Shown: positions 1 through 7,978 of the stretch, one piece after another | Position numbering within the stretch: the stretch's first letter is position 1 | How the letters are laid out: each line of letters starts with the position of its first letter | Assembly (NCBI GenBank): GCA_002347265.1 | Contig: DDYB01000011.1 | Location: 22,983-86,982 of the forward strand | DNA length: 64,000 nucleotides | Source: Desulfobacteraceae bacterium UBA2245 | Lineage (GTDB): Bacteria; Desulfobacterota; Desulfobacteria; Desulfobacterales; UBA2245 | Direction of reading: 5' to 3' | Made by a program: the position numbers and the translations under genes | The notes under the pieces: generated by a model | Databases searched by the model: none | Told to the model about the DNA's origin: nothing | Seen by the model: the letters and a program-made list of their open reading frames with translations, nothing else

Positions 1-10
1 GACGCTTGGC

Positions 11-229
11 TCAGTTCCGCGTCAGCGTGATCCGGAAGCCCTCCGCTCCCGCATCCTCGATGCTGGCGGACCAGTTCTTGCCCTGGGCGGAACGAACCAC
101 ATTTTCCCTGGAAGCGTCCGCATCCACCAGAACAACGATCGGCCCGGCAGCGCCTTTTTTGATTTCATTCAGGGTCATCAGCACCGGCTGAGGACATGAA
201 AGCCCTCGCGCATCAATGATATTCGACAT
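11..229 (-). CDS. TusA/SirA-family sulfur carrier protein
   Basis: A 72-residue protein of the TusA (SirA/YeeD) family, small cytoplasmic carriers that hold sulfur as a persulfide on one cysteine. The family signature SCPQP is at residues 11-15, with Cys12 as the expected carrier residue followed by the helix-capping Pro-x-Pro. Length is normal for the family. The start is set by a GGGGG ribosome site five bases upstream. It lies 9 bases after the yedE-like gene on the same strand, so the two are almost certainly co-transcribed. YeeE/YedE transporters paired with TusA-like carriers are a recurring arrangement, suggesting that the carrier accepts sulfur or selenium brought in by the membrane partner. 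The exact substrate cannot be read from sequence. Confidence 0.93.
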   Translation of the reverse strand: MSNIIDARGLSCPQPVLMTLNEIKKGAAGPIVVLVDADASRENVVRSAQGKNWSASIEDAGAEGFRITLTRN

Positions 230-238
230 GGTTCCCCC

Positions 239-1330
239 TTATCTCGTCTGATTTCTCATGGTAAAACCGATAAACACGCACACGACCAGTCCGATCAGAA
301 GCGCGGCCGCTCCATGAGGGCCGATGCCGGCGGGAGAGCTGGCCAGACCGAAATTATGCGAGATGCCGGCGCCCGCGATCATGCCCAGAACAAAGACCGC
401 CGCATCTCCGTCCCCCTCGCCGGCCAGAAAAAGCTGACGACCCGGACAGCCTCCGGCCAGCGCAAAGGCCAGGCCCGCCAGAACCATACCGCCGAAGTTC
501 CAGACGCCCATGGTATGCGCCACGGGCTGGCCGGCAAATCCCGGATGAAACTGGCCGAGAATGAAATTGGTCGCAAATGCGGCGACCAGAAGCCCCAGGA
601 CGCCGGAGAAAAGATGCATCTGCCTGAAAAGAATCAGATCCCGCAGGGCGCCCATGGTGCAGAACCGGCTCCGCTGGGCCAGGAATCCGATGAGAAGCCC
701 GATGCCGAGCGACACGGCCAGGGACGCATGCTGGGACCCGGGTCCCTTGACGCTGTAAAACAGAACCCCGCTTTTGGGCTCGCCCTGAATCTGGGGAAAG
801 GCCAGCATCAGAGCCAGAAAACCCAGACACATCAGGGGCATCATCCACCCGGCGGCGGCGTGGGTGGCTTGAGAGCGGCCCAGGTTGTAACCCTGTTTGA
901 GAAAAAGAGTTCCAACCCACACGCCCACAGCCAGACCGGCCAGACCGAAAATCGCGTTGCCGTCCCCGCCCGCCAGACGAAGCAGGGCCCTCCAGGGGCA
1001 TCCCAGAAAAATCAGGGCCCCGATCATGGCAAAGACGCCCAGAATGAAGCGGACGATCGTCGCGGATCCTCCTCTGGGCTTAAATTCCTTGAAAATGTAG
1101 GCCGCAACCAGTGAGCCCAGTACAAATCCGATAATCTCAGGCCGCATGTACTGAACCACCTCAGCCCGGTGCAGGCCCAGCGCGCCGGCGATATCGCGCT
1201 CAAAACAGGCGACGCAGACTCCCATGTTCGGCGGATTGCCGAGTTTCTGAAGCAGGGCCGCGAGAATTCCGATGATAACCCCGATGCCGACGATTCCCCA
1301 TTGACTCGCAAAAAGGTTTTTTAACTTCAT
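239..1330 (-). CDS. YedE/YeeE-family membrane transporter (putative sulfur or selenium compound uptake)
   Basis: A 363-residue polytopic inner-membrane protein of the YeeE/YedE family, transporters of thiosulfate-like compounds or, for YedE, proposed selenium compounds. It has about ten hydrophobic segments and family-type cysteine motifs (for example GCPWR and GGCPGRQ) that line the substrate path in YeeE relatives. The reading frame extends upstream to 1402, but a strong GGAGGAGG ribosome site directly before the ATG at 1330 decides the start. The tusA-like gene follows after 9 bases, which supports import coupled to transfer onto a carrier cysteine. Whether sulfur or selenium is carried is not decidable here; no other selenium gene is in the window. 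Confidence 0.9.
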   Translation of the reverse strand: MKLKNLFASQWGIVGIGVIIGILAALLQKLGNPPNMGVCVACFERDIAGALGLHRAEVVQYMRPEIIGFVLGSLVAAYIFKEFKPRGGSATIVRFILGVFAMIGALIFLGCPWRALLRLAGGDGNAIFGLAGLAVGVWVGTLFLKQGYNLGRSQATHAAAGWMMPLMCLGFLALMLAFPQIQGEPKSGVLFYSVKGPGSQHASLAVSLGIGLLIGFLAQRSRFCTMGALRDLILFRQMHLFSGVLGLLVAAFATNFILGQFHPGFAGQPVAHTMGVWNFGGMVLAGLAFALAGGCPGRQLFLAGEGDGDAAVFVLGMIAGAGISHNFGLASSPAGIGPHGAAALLIGLVVCVFIGFTMRNQTR

Positions 1331-1516
1331 GGCCTCCTCCATTGTTCCGATGGAATTGTGAAATCTCGCACTCGATTTTCCGGTGCCCGGAACCCGTTGC
1401 ATTCATGCCGGTTGGACGACCGGTTTATAGTGGATCAAAGGCCAATCCGTATAGTAATTTCATCAATGATACAAATACATATTTCCGATTAAATCTTATG
1501 GGTATATTGAGGAATT

Positions 1517-1927
1517 CTATGTCTGCTGATCAAGGACCTGAAGCCCGGACAGGGGTTTGATATCGACAATGGGGGTGCCGTCGCGCATGTCCAGTCCCCT
1601 GACGCGAATCCGGCAGCCGTCAACGGCCAGAACCTGAACAACACTCATGCCCAGGGGGTTGGGCCGGACCGGAGAGCAGGTGCTGAACACGCCGCGGGGG
1701 GCATTCCGGTGGGGCGGTTTCTGAATGAGAATGTCTTTCGTGAAGGGGGGGCTCTGGTGAAAAATAAAAAACACCAGAATCCGCTCTTCCGGAACGATGT
1801 CTTTCAGGCCCGGAGCATAGGCCGGATCGATTTCAAGCCAGCCCTCGACATCCGATACGCTCCAGTGCCGGGGAAGGGTCCGGCTTTCCGTACGGACCAC
1901 GCCGATGGGATGAAATTCGATCTTCAT
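1517..1927 (-). CDS. trmO: TrmO/TsaA-family tRNA m6t6A methyltransferase-like protein
   Basis: A 136-residue single-domain protein of the TrmO (TsaA, UPF0066) family, which methylates N6-threonylcarbamoyladenosine at position 37 of some tRNAs using S-adenosylmethionine. The family hallmark RPNPLGMS is present, as are the N-terminal IGVVRTESR strand and the PIVDIKPL segment. The E. coli enzyme carries an extra C-terminal domain that is absent here, as in many bacterial and archaeal relatives. The frame is open further upstream inside the previous gene, but ATG 1927 with a GAGGG site is the sensible start. It lies 7 bases after rlmD on the same strand, so the two RNA-modification genes form an operon. 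Confidence 0.88.
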   Translation of the reverse strand: MKIEFHPIGVVRTESRTLPRHWSVSDVEGWLEIDPAYAPGLKDIVPEERILVFFIFHQSPPFTKDILIQKPPHRNAPRGVFSTCSPVRPNPLGMSVVQVLAVDGCRIRVRGLDMRDGTPIVDIKPLSGLQVLDQQT

Positions 1928-1934
1928 CACGCCC

Positions 1935-3323
1935 TCATATTTTTTCCAGTCTGGCGACCGCTTCGATGTGAAAGGTATGGGGAAACATGTCCACCGGCTG
2001 AACCTCGAGAATTTTGTACTGTTCCCTGAGCTCCGCCAGATCCCGGGCCAGGGTGGCCGGGTTGCAGGAAACATATACGATTTTTTCTGGTCCCATGGCA
2101 AGCACCTGTCGGACCACATCCTTGTGCATGCCCACCCGGGGCGGATCGATGATCATCACCTCGGGCCGCTCATCGATGCGGGGAAGACAGTCCTTCATGT
2201 CTCCCAGAACAAAGGTGCAGTTTGAAATCCGGTTTCGCTCGCAGTTCCTGACAGCGTCCGCCACCGCGCTGGGCGACATTTCGATGCCGATAACACGTGC
2301 GGCCCGGTCCGACAGGCAGATGGCGATGCTTCCGGTTCCGCAGTAAAGATCCAGCACGGTTTCCGTTCCGCGAAGGTCGGCGTATTGCCGGATTGTCTCA
2401 TAGAGCCGGCCGGCCCCGCGGGTGTTGGTCTGAAAAAAAGAGTTGGCCGATATCTCGAATTCATACGGACCGATGGCATCCACGATGGTCGGGCTTCCCG
2501 CCAGACAATGCTCGGATTCACCAAAGGCGACGGCCGCCTTGCTGGCCGTAACATTGTTGACCACAGAAACCACCTGATCATGGCTGGAAAAAAGCCGGTC
2601 GGCCAGGGGCTGAAGCATTGCGGAATCCGGTGCGGACGTCACGATATTGACCATCCACTGATCCCGGGCCACGGAATGCCGGAGCATGAGAAACCGCCAG
2701 AAGCCGGCATGAGACCGGAGCCCGTAGACCGGAGCGCCGGATGATTTCATGTATTCGCGCACCTCCGACAGCAGGCGGTTGCCGAACTCAGGCTGCAGCA
2801 GGCAGGCCTGCGTGTCCAGGACCCGGTCAAAGGTTCCGGGCACATGAAGGCCCAGGGCAAAATTTATGTCCAGGCCTTCCTGTCCCATCTCGCAGGGAAG
2901 GCGCCAGCGGCGGTCCGAGCAGGAAAATTCCATCTTGTTGCGGTATTCAAAGATCCGTTCGGAACCCAGGGCGGGATGCACGACCGCATCCGAAACCAGC
3001 CCGATATGGGCCAGGCACTCGGCCACGTGGCGGCGCTTGAATTCAAGCTGCCTGTCGTACCCGAGAAACTGAAGCTTGCATCCTCCGCAGAAACCGCTGT
3101 ACGGACAGGGCGGCGTGATCCGGTCGGCCGACGGCGACAAGAGGGTTTCCACCCGGGCCTCGGCATACTGCTTTTTTTTCCGGACGATTCTGGCCAGAAC
3201 CCGGTCTCCGGCAATGGCCTGGTCCACAAACACGGCCATTCCGTCGATCCTGGCCAGCCCTCTTCCGCCAAAGGCGATGTCCAGAATATCCAGTTCAACC
3301 AGCTGCCCTTTTTTCACCTGCAT
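1935..3323 (-). CDS. rlmD: 23S rRNA (uracil-5-)-methyltransferase, RumA/RlmD type
   Basis: A 462-residue RNA m5U methyltransferase. An N-terminal TRAM domain (residues 1-60) precedes cysteines C73, C79, C82 and C174, spaced like the iron-sulfur ligands of RlmD. The SAM-binding loop DLYCGTG is at about 325-331, motif IIDPPR at about 391-396, and the catalytic cysteine C420 sits in VYVSCNPATLARDL. All expected parts of the RlmD/RlmC/TrmA superfamily are present. The paralogues methylate different uridines, and bacteria outside the Gammaproteobacteria often have one or two RumA-like enzymes, so the exact target (U1939 or U747) is uncertain. It is the first gene of a pair with trmO. Confidence 0.92.
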   Translation of the reverse strand: MQVKKGQLVELDILDIAFGGRGLARIDGMAVFVDQAIAGDRVLARIVRKKKQYAEARVETLLSPSADRITPPCPYSGFCGGCKLQFLGYDRQLEFKRRHVAECLAHIGLVSDAVVHPALGSERIFEYRNKMEFSCSDRRWRLPCEMGQEGLDINFALGLHVPGTFDRVLDTQACLLQPEFGNRLLSEVREYMKSSGAPVYGLRSHAGFWRFLMLRHSVARDQWMVNIVTSAPDSAMLQPLADRLFSSHDQVVSVVNNVTASKAAVAFGESEHCLAGSPTIVDAIGPYEFEISANSFFQTNTRGAGRLYETIRQYADLRGTETVLDLYCGTGSIAICLSDRAARVIGIEMSPSAVADAVRNCERNRISNCTFVLGDMKDCLPRIDERPEVMIIDPPRVGMHKDVVRQVLAMGPEKIVYVSCNPATLARDLAELREQYKILEVQPVDMFPHTFHIEAVARLEKI

Positions 3324-3461
3324 AAAAAATCCTGAATCCTTTTATGATCCCGCCGCATGTTGGATTCGATCAAGGCCCACCGATCTTCGAATCCGTAAAG
3401 TGACAAAAAACGGATATGTCTGTATAATGACAAAAAGCACTCAAAGCAAGGAAACCTTGAA

Positions 3462-4208
3462 ATGCCGCAGACATTTGCCATTGAAAAAACCACATTCCTG
3501 TCAGACGGCTTCCGTCTCACCGGGGTGCTGCACCTTCCCGGAGTCCCTCACCCCCCGCTGGTTGTCGGCGCCCACGGACTGATGAGCAGCGGCGAATCTC
3601 CCAAGCAGATCGCCCTGGCCCGCCGGTGCAACGAGCTTGGCGTGGCGTTTTTCCGATTCAACCACAGGGGGTGCCTGGACAGCCAGGGGTATTTCCGAAA
3701 AGACACCACCTTTGAGTCCCGCTGTCGGGATTTGGAATGCGCCGTTGAAGCGGTTCGGGCCGGAGCCGGTCTTACGGGCCGTCTGGGACTTTTCGGAAGC
3801 AGCCTGGGAGGAGCGGTCTGCCTGCATGCGGCCGCAACGCTTCCGGTCCATGCTCTGGTAATCGCGGCCGCTCCGATCCGAAACCGGGCCATTGCCGACG
3901 ATGCCGCCGGCCGCAACAACCTGGAGGTTGACCCGGAATTTTATCGGAAAAACATCCGCTTCGACCTTTCCGAAAAGCTTGCCGCCGTATCCCGGATCCT
4001 GATATTTCACGGGGATCAGGACGCCATCGTACCCGTATCCAGCGGCCGGGAGATCTTCGGCAAAGTCGGCGAGCCGAAAAAACTCATTCTTCAGGCCCAG
4101 GGCGACCACCTGATGAGCGATCCGGACCACCAGAAGCAGTTCATACACGAAGCCGGCCGATGGTTTGAAAGATTTTTAATCCCGGGCCATGAAGCAGTTC
4201 GGGGTTGA
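3462..4208 (+). CDS. Alpha/beta hydrolase (S33/dienelactone-hydrolase-like)
   Basis: A 248-residue cytosolic alpha/beta hydrolase with a complete triad: nucleophile Ser114 in GSSLG (112-116), Asp187 in HGDQDAIVP and His216 in GDHLMSD. The oxyanion-hole segment is AHGLMSSG near residue 37. It resembles the serine-aminopeptidase/acyl-esterase group used on ester, peptide or lipid substrates; the substrate cannot be predicted. AAGGAA lies upstream of ATG 3462. No signal peptide is seen. It stands alone: rlmD is divergent on the left and cinA is convergent on the right, with only nine bases between the two stops. Confidence 0.87.
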   Translation: MPQTFAIEKTTFLSDGFRLTGVLHLPGVPHPPLVVGAHGLMSSGESPKQIALARRCNELGVAFFRFNHRGCLDSQGYFRKDTTFESRCRDLECAVEAVRAGAGLTGRLGLFGSSLGGAVCLHAAATLPVHALVIAAAPIRNRAIADDAAGRNNLEVDPEFYRKNIRFDLSEKLAAVSRILIFHGDQDAIVPVSSGREIFGKVGEPKKLILQAQGDHLMSDPDHQKQFIHEAGRWFERFLIPGHEAVRG

Positions 4209-4217
4209 ATCAGAACG

Positions 4218-5483
4218 TCAGTCGATCGGTCTTTTCCTTGTATTTAAAAGCGATCTTCTCAACTGATCCAGTGCCTTCATGGCAAAAACCTGTTTGTTGC
4301 GGGACCGGTCGGCAAAGTCCAGGCAATAGCGCCATGCCACAACCTCCTCCGGGCCGGCAAACCCGATGCACACCGTTCCAACGGGTTTTTCAGGGCCGCC
4401 CCCGTCCGGACCGGCAATGCCGGTTGTGGAAACCGCATAGACAGCGCCCGAGATGCGGCGCGCTCCCTGGGCCATTTCCATGGCAGTCTGTTCTGAAACC
4501 GCGCCGAATCGATCCAGGGTCTCCCTGGATACGCCCAGAACCTTTATCTTGGCGGCATTGCTGTAGGTCACGCCGGAAAACAGAAAATAGTCCGAGCTCC
4601 CGGCAACCTGGGTCAGCAGGTGGGATATGAGCCCTCCGGTGCAGCTTTCGGATACGGAGAGCGTCGCGTTTTGGGCCCTTAAAAGATTTCCGACAACCGT
4701 CTCCATGGAAGATCCGTTCCCGGAAAACACGTAATCCCCGATGATCGAACAGACCCGATCCGCGGCTTCATCGAGGTTTTTCTCAAGTTCAGCCCTATCC
4801 TGGGCCCGGCCGTAGAGCTTGACCTGAACCTCGGGGAACACGGACCGCAGCCCGAGCCGGACCCCCTGAAACTCTTTTTCCGGAACAGCCAGCCGCTCGC
4901 CGATGACCGGTTCCGGCAACCCGAAAACGCAAAGGGTTCTGACGGCAAACACCTGCCGGTCGTCCTTTCGAAGCCGGGCGATCCGAGGCAGCACCGCATC
5001 GTGCATCATCCGGACCATCTCGGAGGGAACCCCGGGAAGAAAGAAGAAACAGCATCTCTGAAACCGGAGCATGAAGCCCGGCGCAGTCCCGGTCGGGTTG
5101 TACAGCATTTCGGCGCCCTCCGGCAGCCAGGCCTGTTTTTCGTTGGATGGAGACATCTTCCGGTTGCGGCGGCTGAAAAATTCCGTTACATTCTCCATAG
5201 CCTTCGAATCCAGTCGCAGATTTACCCCGAAAGCCCGGGCCGCGGCGTCAGCAGTCAGATCGTCCCCGGTCGGCCCCAGGCCTCCGGTAACCACGGCAAA
5301 ATCCGCTCCCGGCGCGATCATCCGCAGGCTGTCCGAAATTTTTTCAACGTCATCGCCCACGCACAGATGCCGGGCCACCTCGATTCCCCGTGCTTCGAGG
5401 CATTGCGCGATATAAGCCGCATTGGTGTCAATTACGGCTCCTGAACGGACCTCCTCGCCTGTAGACAGTATTTCAGCGATCAT
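4218..5483 (-). CDS. cinA: CinA-family protein (nicotinamide-nucleotide amidohydrolase)
   Basis: A 421-residue full-length CinA. The N-terminal half (about 1-170) is a MoCF/COG1058 domain linked to ADP-ribose pyrophosphatase activity, with the GGLGPTGDDLTADA motif. The C-terminal half (about 260-415) is the PncC amidase domain with SVSESCTGGLISHLLT and TGIAGPDGGG, which deamidates nicotinamide mononucleotide to nicotinate mononucleotide for NAD salvage. Length and domain order match standard two-domain CinA proteins. The start at ATG 5483 fits MIAEILSTGEEV, the usual N-terminus. The upstream region is the repeat block at 5528-6097, so its promoter must lie in or very near that block. Confidence 0.94.
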   Translation of the reverse strand: MIAEILSTGEEVRSGAVIDTNAAYIAQCLEARGIEVARHLCVGDDVEKISDSLRMIAPGADFAVVTGGLGPTGDDLTADAAARAFGVNLRLDSKAMENVTEFFSRRNRKMSPSNEKQAWLPEGAEMLYNPTGTAPGFMLRFQRCCFFFLPGVPSEMVRMMHDAVLPRIARLRKDDRQVFAVRTLCVFGLPEPVIGERLAVPEKEFQGVRLGLRSVFPEVQVKLYGRAQDRAELEKNLDEAADRVCSIIGDYVFSGNGSSMETVVGNLLRAQNATLSVSESCTGGLISHLLTQVAGSSDYFLFSGVTYSNAAKIKVLGVSRETLDRFGAVSEQTAMEMAQGARRISGAVYAVSTTGIAGPDGGGPEKPVGTVCIGFAGPEEVVAWRYCLDFADRSRNKQVFAMKALDQLRRSLLNTRKRPID

Positions 5484-5527
5484 CTTTTCTCCCTGCTTGC
5501 GGAACCTTGTTGATCCGATGTTTTAGT

Positions 5528-6097
5528 GGGCTGCCGAAAAACGATTGCGCCCGGCCATTTTATTTACCAGGAAGGGCTCGAAGAGCATGAAGGGTTTAGG
5601 GAGCAAAAGATTTTTACCACGAAGGACACGAAGAGCACGAAGGTTTAGCGGAATGAAGGTCTTGATTTTTGTGTTTTGTCTGATTGGATTCATATCCGCA
5701 GCGGTTCTGCTTCAAACTTTGTGGACATTGTGGTTCACAATTTTTTTTCTTCGTGTCCTTCGTGCCCTTCGTGGTTCAACATTCTTTTGTCTCCGTGGAC
5801 ATTGTGGACATTGTGGACATTGTGGACTTCTTGGTTCATTTTTCTTTTAAACTTCGTGCCCTTTGCGCTCTTCGTGTTTCACAATCTTTTTTTCTTCGTG
5901 TCCTTCGTGCCCTTCGTGGTTTAAGCTCTTTTTTCTCCGTGGACTTTGTGGACGTTGTGGTGAAGCAGCCCTTTTGATTCTTCGCGCCCTTGTGGTTCAC
6001 AATCCTTTTTTTCGTGTCCTTCGCGCCCTTCATGGTTCAAGCTCTTTTTTCTTCGTGTCCTTCGTGAACTTCATGGTCCTGGTTTTTCAGCAGCCTG
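5528..6097. repeat. Degenerate 9-bp-period minisatellite bounded by transposon-like ends
   Basis: This 570-bp stretch holds no credible gene. It is built from degenerate 9-base units of the type CTTCGTGTC, CTTCGTGCC and CTTCGTGGT, spaced by T-rich runs. A purer tract of ACATTGTGG units runs about 5793-5833. One segment near 5616-5643 carries the same motif in the opposite orientation (ACGAAGGAC). The left edge (5528-5542, GGGCTGCCGAAAAAC) and right edge (6082-6097, GTTTTTCAGCAGCCTG) resemble the terminal inverted repeats of the 143-bp element family found at 54.2, 58.4 and 63.9 kb. Because the period is nine, short open frames with repeated Phe-Val-Ser/Pro peptides arise; these are not genes. 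Confidence 0.8.
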
Positions 6098-6366
6098 TAT
6101 TGTCATTTGTCATGATTCAAGCCTGAAACAAAATACGCCTTTCCAAAATCGATGTCACCTGAAATGTCTGATTCCGGAACTCGTTTATCCGGCTTCGACA
6201 TTCTGTTGACTTGGCTTTGATCATTGAATTTGCTATGATTTTCCTGGCTTTGTAAAAAGTCCGGTTTTCGGGTTGCGCGCATTCCTTCACAACGATAATT
6301 CTTTTTTGCGACCGGCATTTTTCAGTCGCCATGAGTGAGTCCCTCACAGAAAGGGGGATCTGGGTT
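6098..6366. other. Intergenic region with a GTAAAAAGTC repeat end
   Basis: A non-coding stretch between the minisatellite and the Usp-like gene. It contains TTGTAAAAAGTCCGG around 6250-6264, one end of the second interspersed repeat family also seen near 24.8 and 39.4 kb. A possible weak partner end lies near 6301-6315. A GGGGG ribosome site at 6353-6357 serves the next gene. I see no RNA gene here. Confidence 0.4.
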
Positions 6367-7245
6367 ATGAAGCTTCTGGTATGCATCAACGGCCAACCGG
6401 GCGGACTCGAGGCGGCTCGAACCGCCGGAAAACTTTTGCGGTTTCAAGCCGGCCAGGTCTGTTTTCTCTATGTCCGGCGATCCGGACACCGAAGCCGGGG
6501 CCTCAACTACGCGAAAAGGATGTCGCAGGTGATCGCCTCGATTGAGGCACCCTCTTCGGAATTCCATTACCTTGCCGAAGCCCGTAAGGCTTTTTCGGAA
6601 GCGGGCGGCCCCCTGCCGGAAGCCGCGGCGCCGTCAAGCCGCCGTGAGGCTCTGGTCCAGGTCGGCAGCGGCATATTTGAAAGGGCAATAGTGGACATCT
6701 CCGCATCGGATGTCATGACCTTTCGAGTTCGAGAGGGATTTCCGCACGAAGAAATTCTCAAGGAAGCCGACCGCCAGGGCTATGATCTGATCCTTCTGGG
6801 CGGACGCCGTTCCGAGTCCTGCAACTGGTATGATTCGGAAAATATTCCGCTGAGCGTTCTGAAAAAAAGTCCGTGCGCGGTTCTGGCGGTCCAGAAGCCG
6901 ATTCCGGATCAGGGCGCTTTTCTCATCATTCCCGGAACCCGCGAGCTTTCCGCCGTTCACCGGCAGATGATATCGGACCTTGCCCTGGCGTTTAACAGCG
7001 GCCTTCACGTTTTAAGCACATCCGCGGATCAGCATGAGGGCATTCCAATCCCTTCCGGCTTCAACCCGAAGATTGCCGCCGCCCGGAAGGTTGCGGACAC
7101 GGATCCGCTTCGATTCGTCTCCGAGCATAAAGACGCATATGGTCTTTTCATCTGTCCTTCGAAGCGATCCGTCTTTTTTTCAAGCGTCAGCCGGCATGCG
7201 GAAAAGATTTTCTGCCTCGGGCTCAATACCTTGACGCTCCCATAA
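6367..7245 (+). CDS. Universal stress protein-like protein (two UspA-like halves, second degenerate)
   Basis: A 292-residue cytoplasmic protein. The N-terminal half has the Usp fold pattern: a first strand MKLLVCINGQPGGLEAARTA, a long helix, and the segment EEILKEADRQGYDLILLGGR followed by SVLKKSPCAVLAVQKP, which corresponds to the usual GxxSxxVLxxxxCPVLVV end of UspA. The nucleotide loop GxxGSxxxxx is altered (GGRRSESCNWYDSENIPL), so ATP binding is uncertain. The second half looks like a further, weakly conserved Usp-like domain. ATG 6367 is preferred over the ATG at 6331 because GGGGG lies nine bases before it. Monocistronic; the partner or signal is unknown. Confidence 0.7.
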   Translation: MKLLVCINGQPGGLEAARTAGKLLRFQAGQVCFLYVRRSGHRSRGLNYAKRMSQVIASIEAPSSEFHYLAEARKAFSEAGGPLPEAAAPSSRREALVQVGSGIFERAIVDISASDVMTFRVREGFPHEEILKEADRQGYDLILLGGRRSESCNWYDSENIPLSVLKKSPCAVLAVQKPIPDQGAFLIIPGTRELSAVHRQMISDLALAFNSGLHVLSTSADQHEGIPIPSGFNPKIAAARKVADTDPLRFVSEHKDAYGLFICPSKRSVFFSSVSRHAEKIFCLGLNTLTLP

Positions 7246-7404
7246 ACCTTGCTTTGCCGGCATTGAAACCCATCGGAATATGAAGGAAATTTTTTTAATT
7301 GAGCCCTACCAAAAATTTGACGCACTCTCGAATTTCTGTTAATGTCCTGCAATTCACCCTATGGTCTCTATGCAAACGATCAGCCAGAAAAGGAGACAAG
7401 CACA

Positions 7405-7959
7405 ATGCCCGAACAGATAGAACACATTGCCCTGCGCATACGGGATCTGCGCGAAATATCCGGATATTCCATTGAAACCCTGGCCAAGGAGTTTGGCATT
7501 TCGGTGGAAACCTACCAGGCCTATGAAAGCGGAAAGACGGATATCCCCGTCGGCTTTCTGCACAAGGCGGCCGCCCGCTTCGGCGTCGACCTGACCACCC
7601 TGCTCACCGGGCAGGATCCCCGACTGCATATCTATTCCCTGGTTCGCAAAGGACAGGGGCTGAGCGTGGAGCGCCGGAAGCAGTACAAGTACCAGAATCT
7701 GGCGTACAATTTCATTCACAAGAAGGCCGAGCCGTTCCTTGTGACCGTGGCGCCGGAACCTGCAAACACGCCCTTTCATTTCAACAGTCATCCGGGTCAG
7801 GAATTCAACTACGTTCTGAAAGGCAGACTCAAGGTGATCGTCGGGGACAGCGAATTGATCCTGGAACAGGGCGATGCGTTGTTTTTCGACTCCAACTACC
7901 CGCACGCCATGAAGGCGCTGGACAATGCAACGGCCGAATTTCTAGCGATAATTTTATAA
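7405..7959 (+). CDS. XRE-family transcriptional regulator with cupin sensor domain
   Basis: A 184-residue regulator: an N-terminal helix-turn-helix of the XRE/Cro type (about residues 8-62, IRDLREISGYSIETLAKEFGIS followed by the AYESGKTDIP turn) and a C-terminal cupin_2 barrel (about 105-180, with HSHPGQEFNYVLKG-like and GDALFFDSNYPHAM motifs). Proteins with this architecture bind DNA and sense a small ligand. ATG 7405 follows AAGGAG; the frame is open upstream to 7342 without support. The acyl-CoA ligase gene starts 19 bases after its stop, so the pair is probably an operon in which the regulator responds to a substrate or product of the ligase. That link is inferred from adjacency. Confidence 0.9.
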   Translation: MPEQIEHIALRIRDLREISGYSIETLAKEFGISVETYQAYESGKTDIPVGFLHKAAARFGVDLTTLLTGQDPRLHIYSLVRKGQGLSVERRKQYKYQNLAYNFIHKKAEPFLVTVAPEPANTPFHFNSHPGQEFNYVLKGRLKVIVGDSELILEQGDALFFDSNYPHAMKALDNATAEFLAIIL

Positions 7960-7978
7960 GCAGGATAAAGAGGATGAC

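Noticed and set aside
5545..6126. Several 60-100 codon frames in the minisatellite
   Set aside because: They exist only because the repeat period is a multiple of three.
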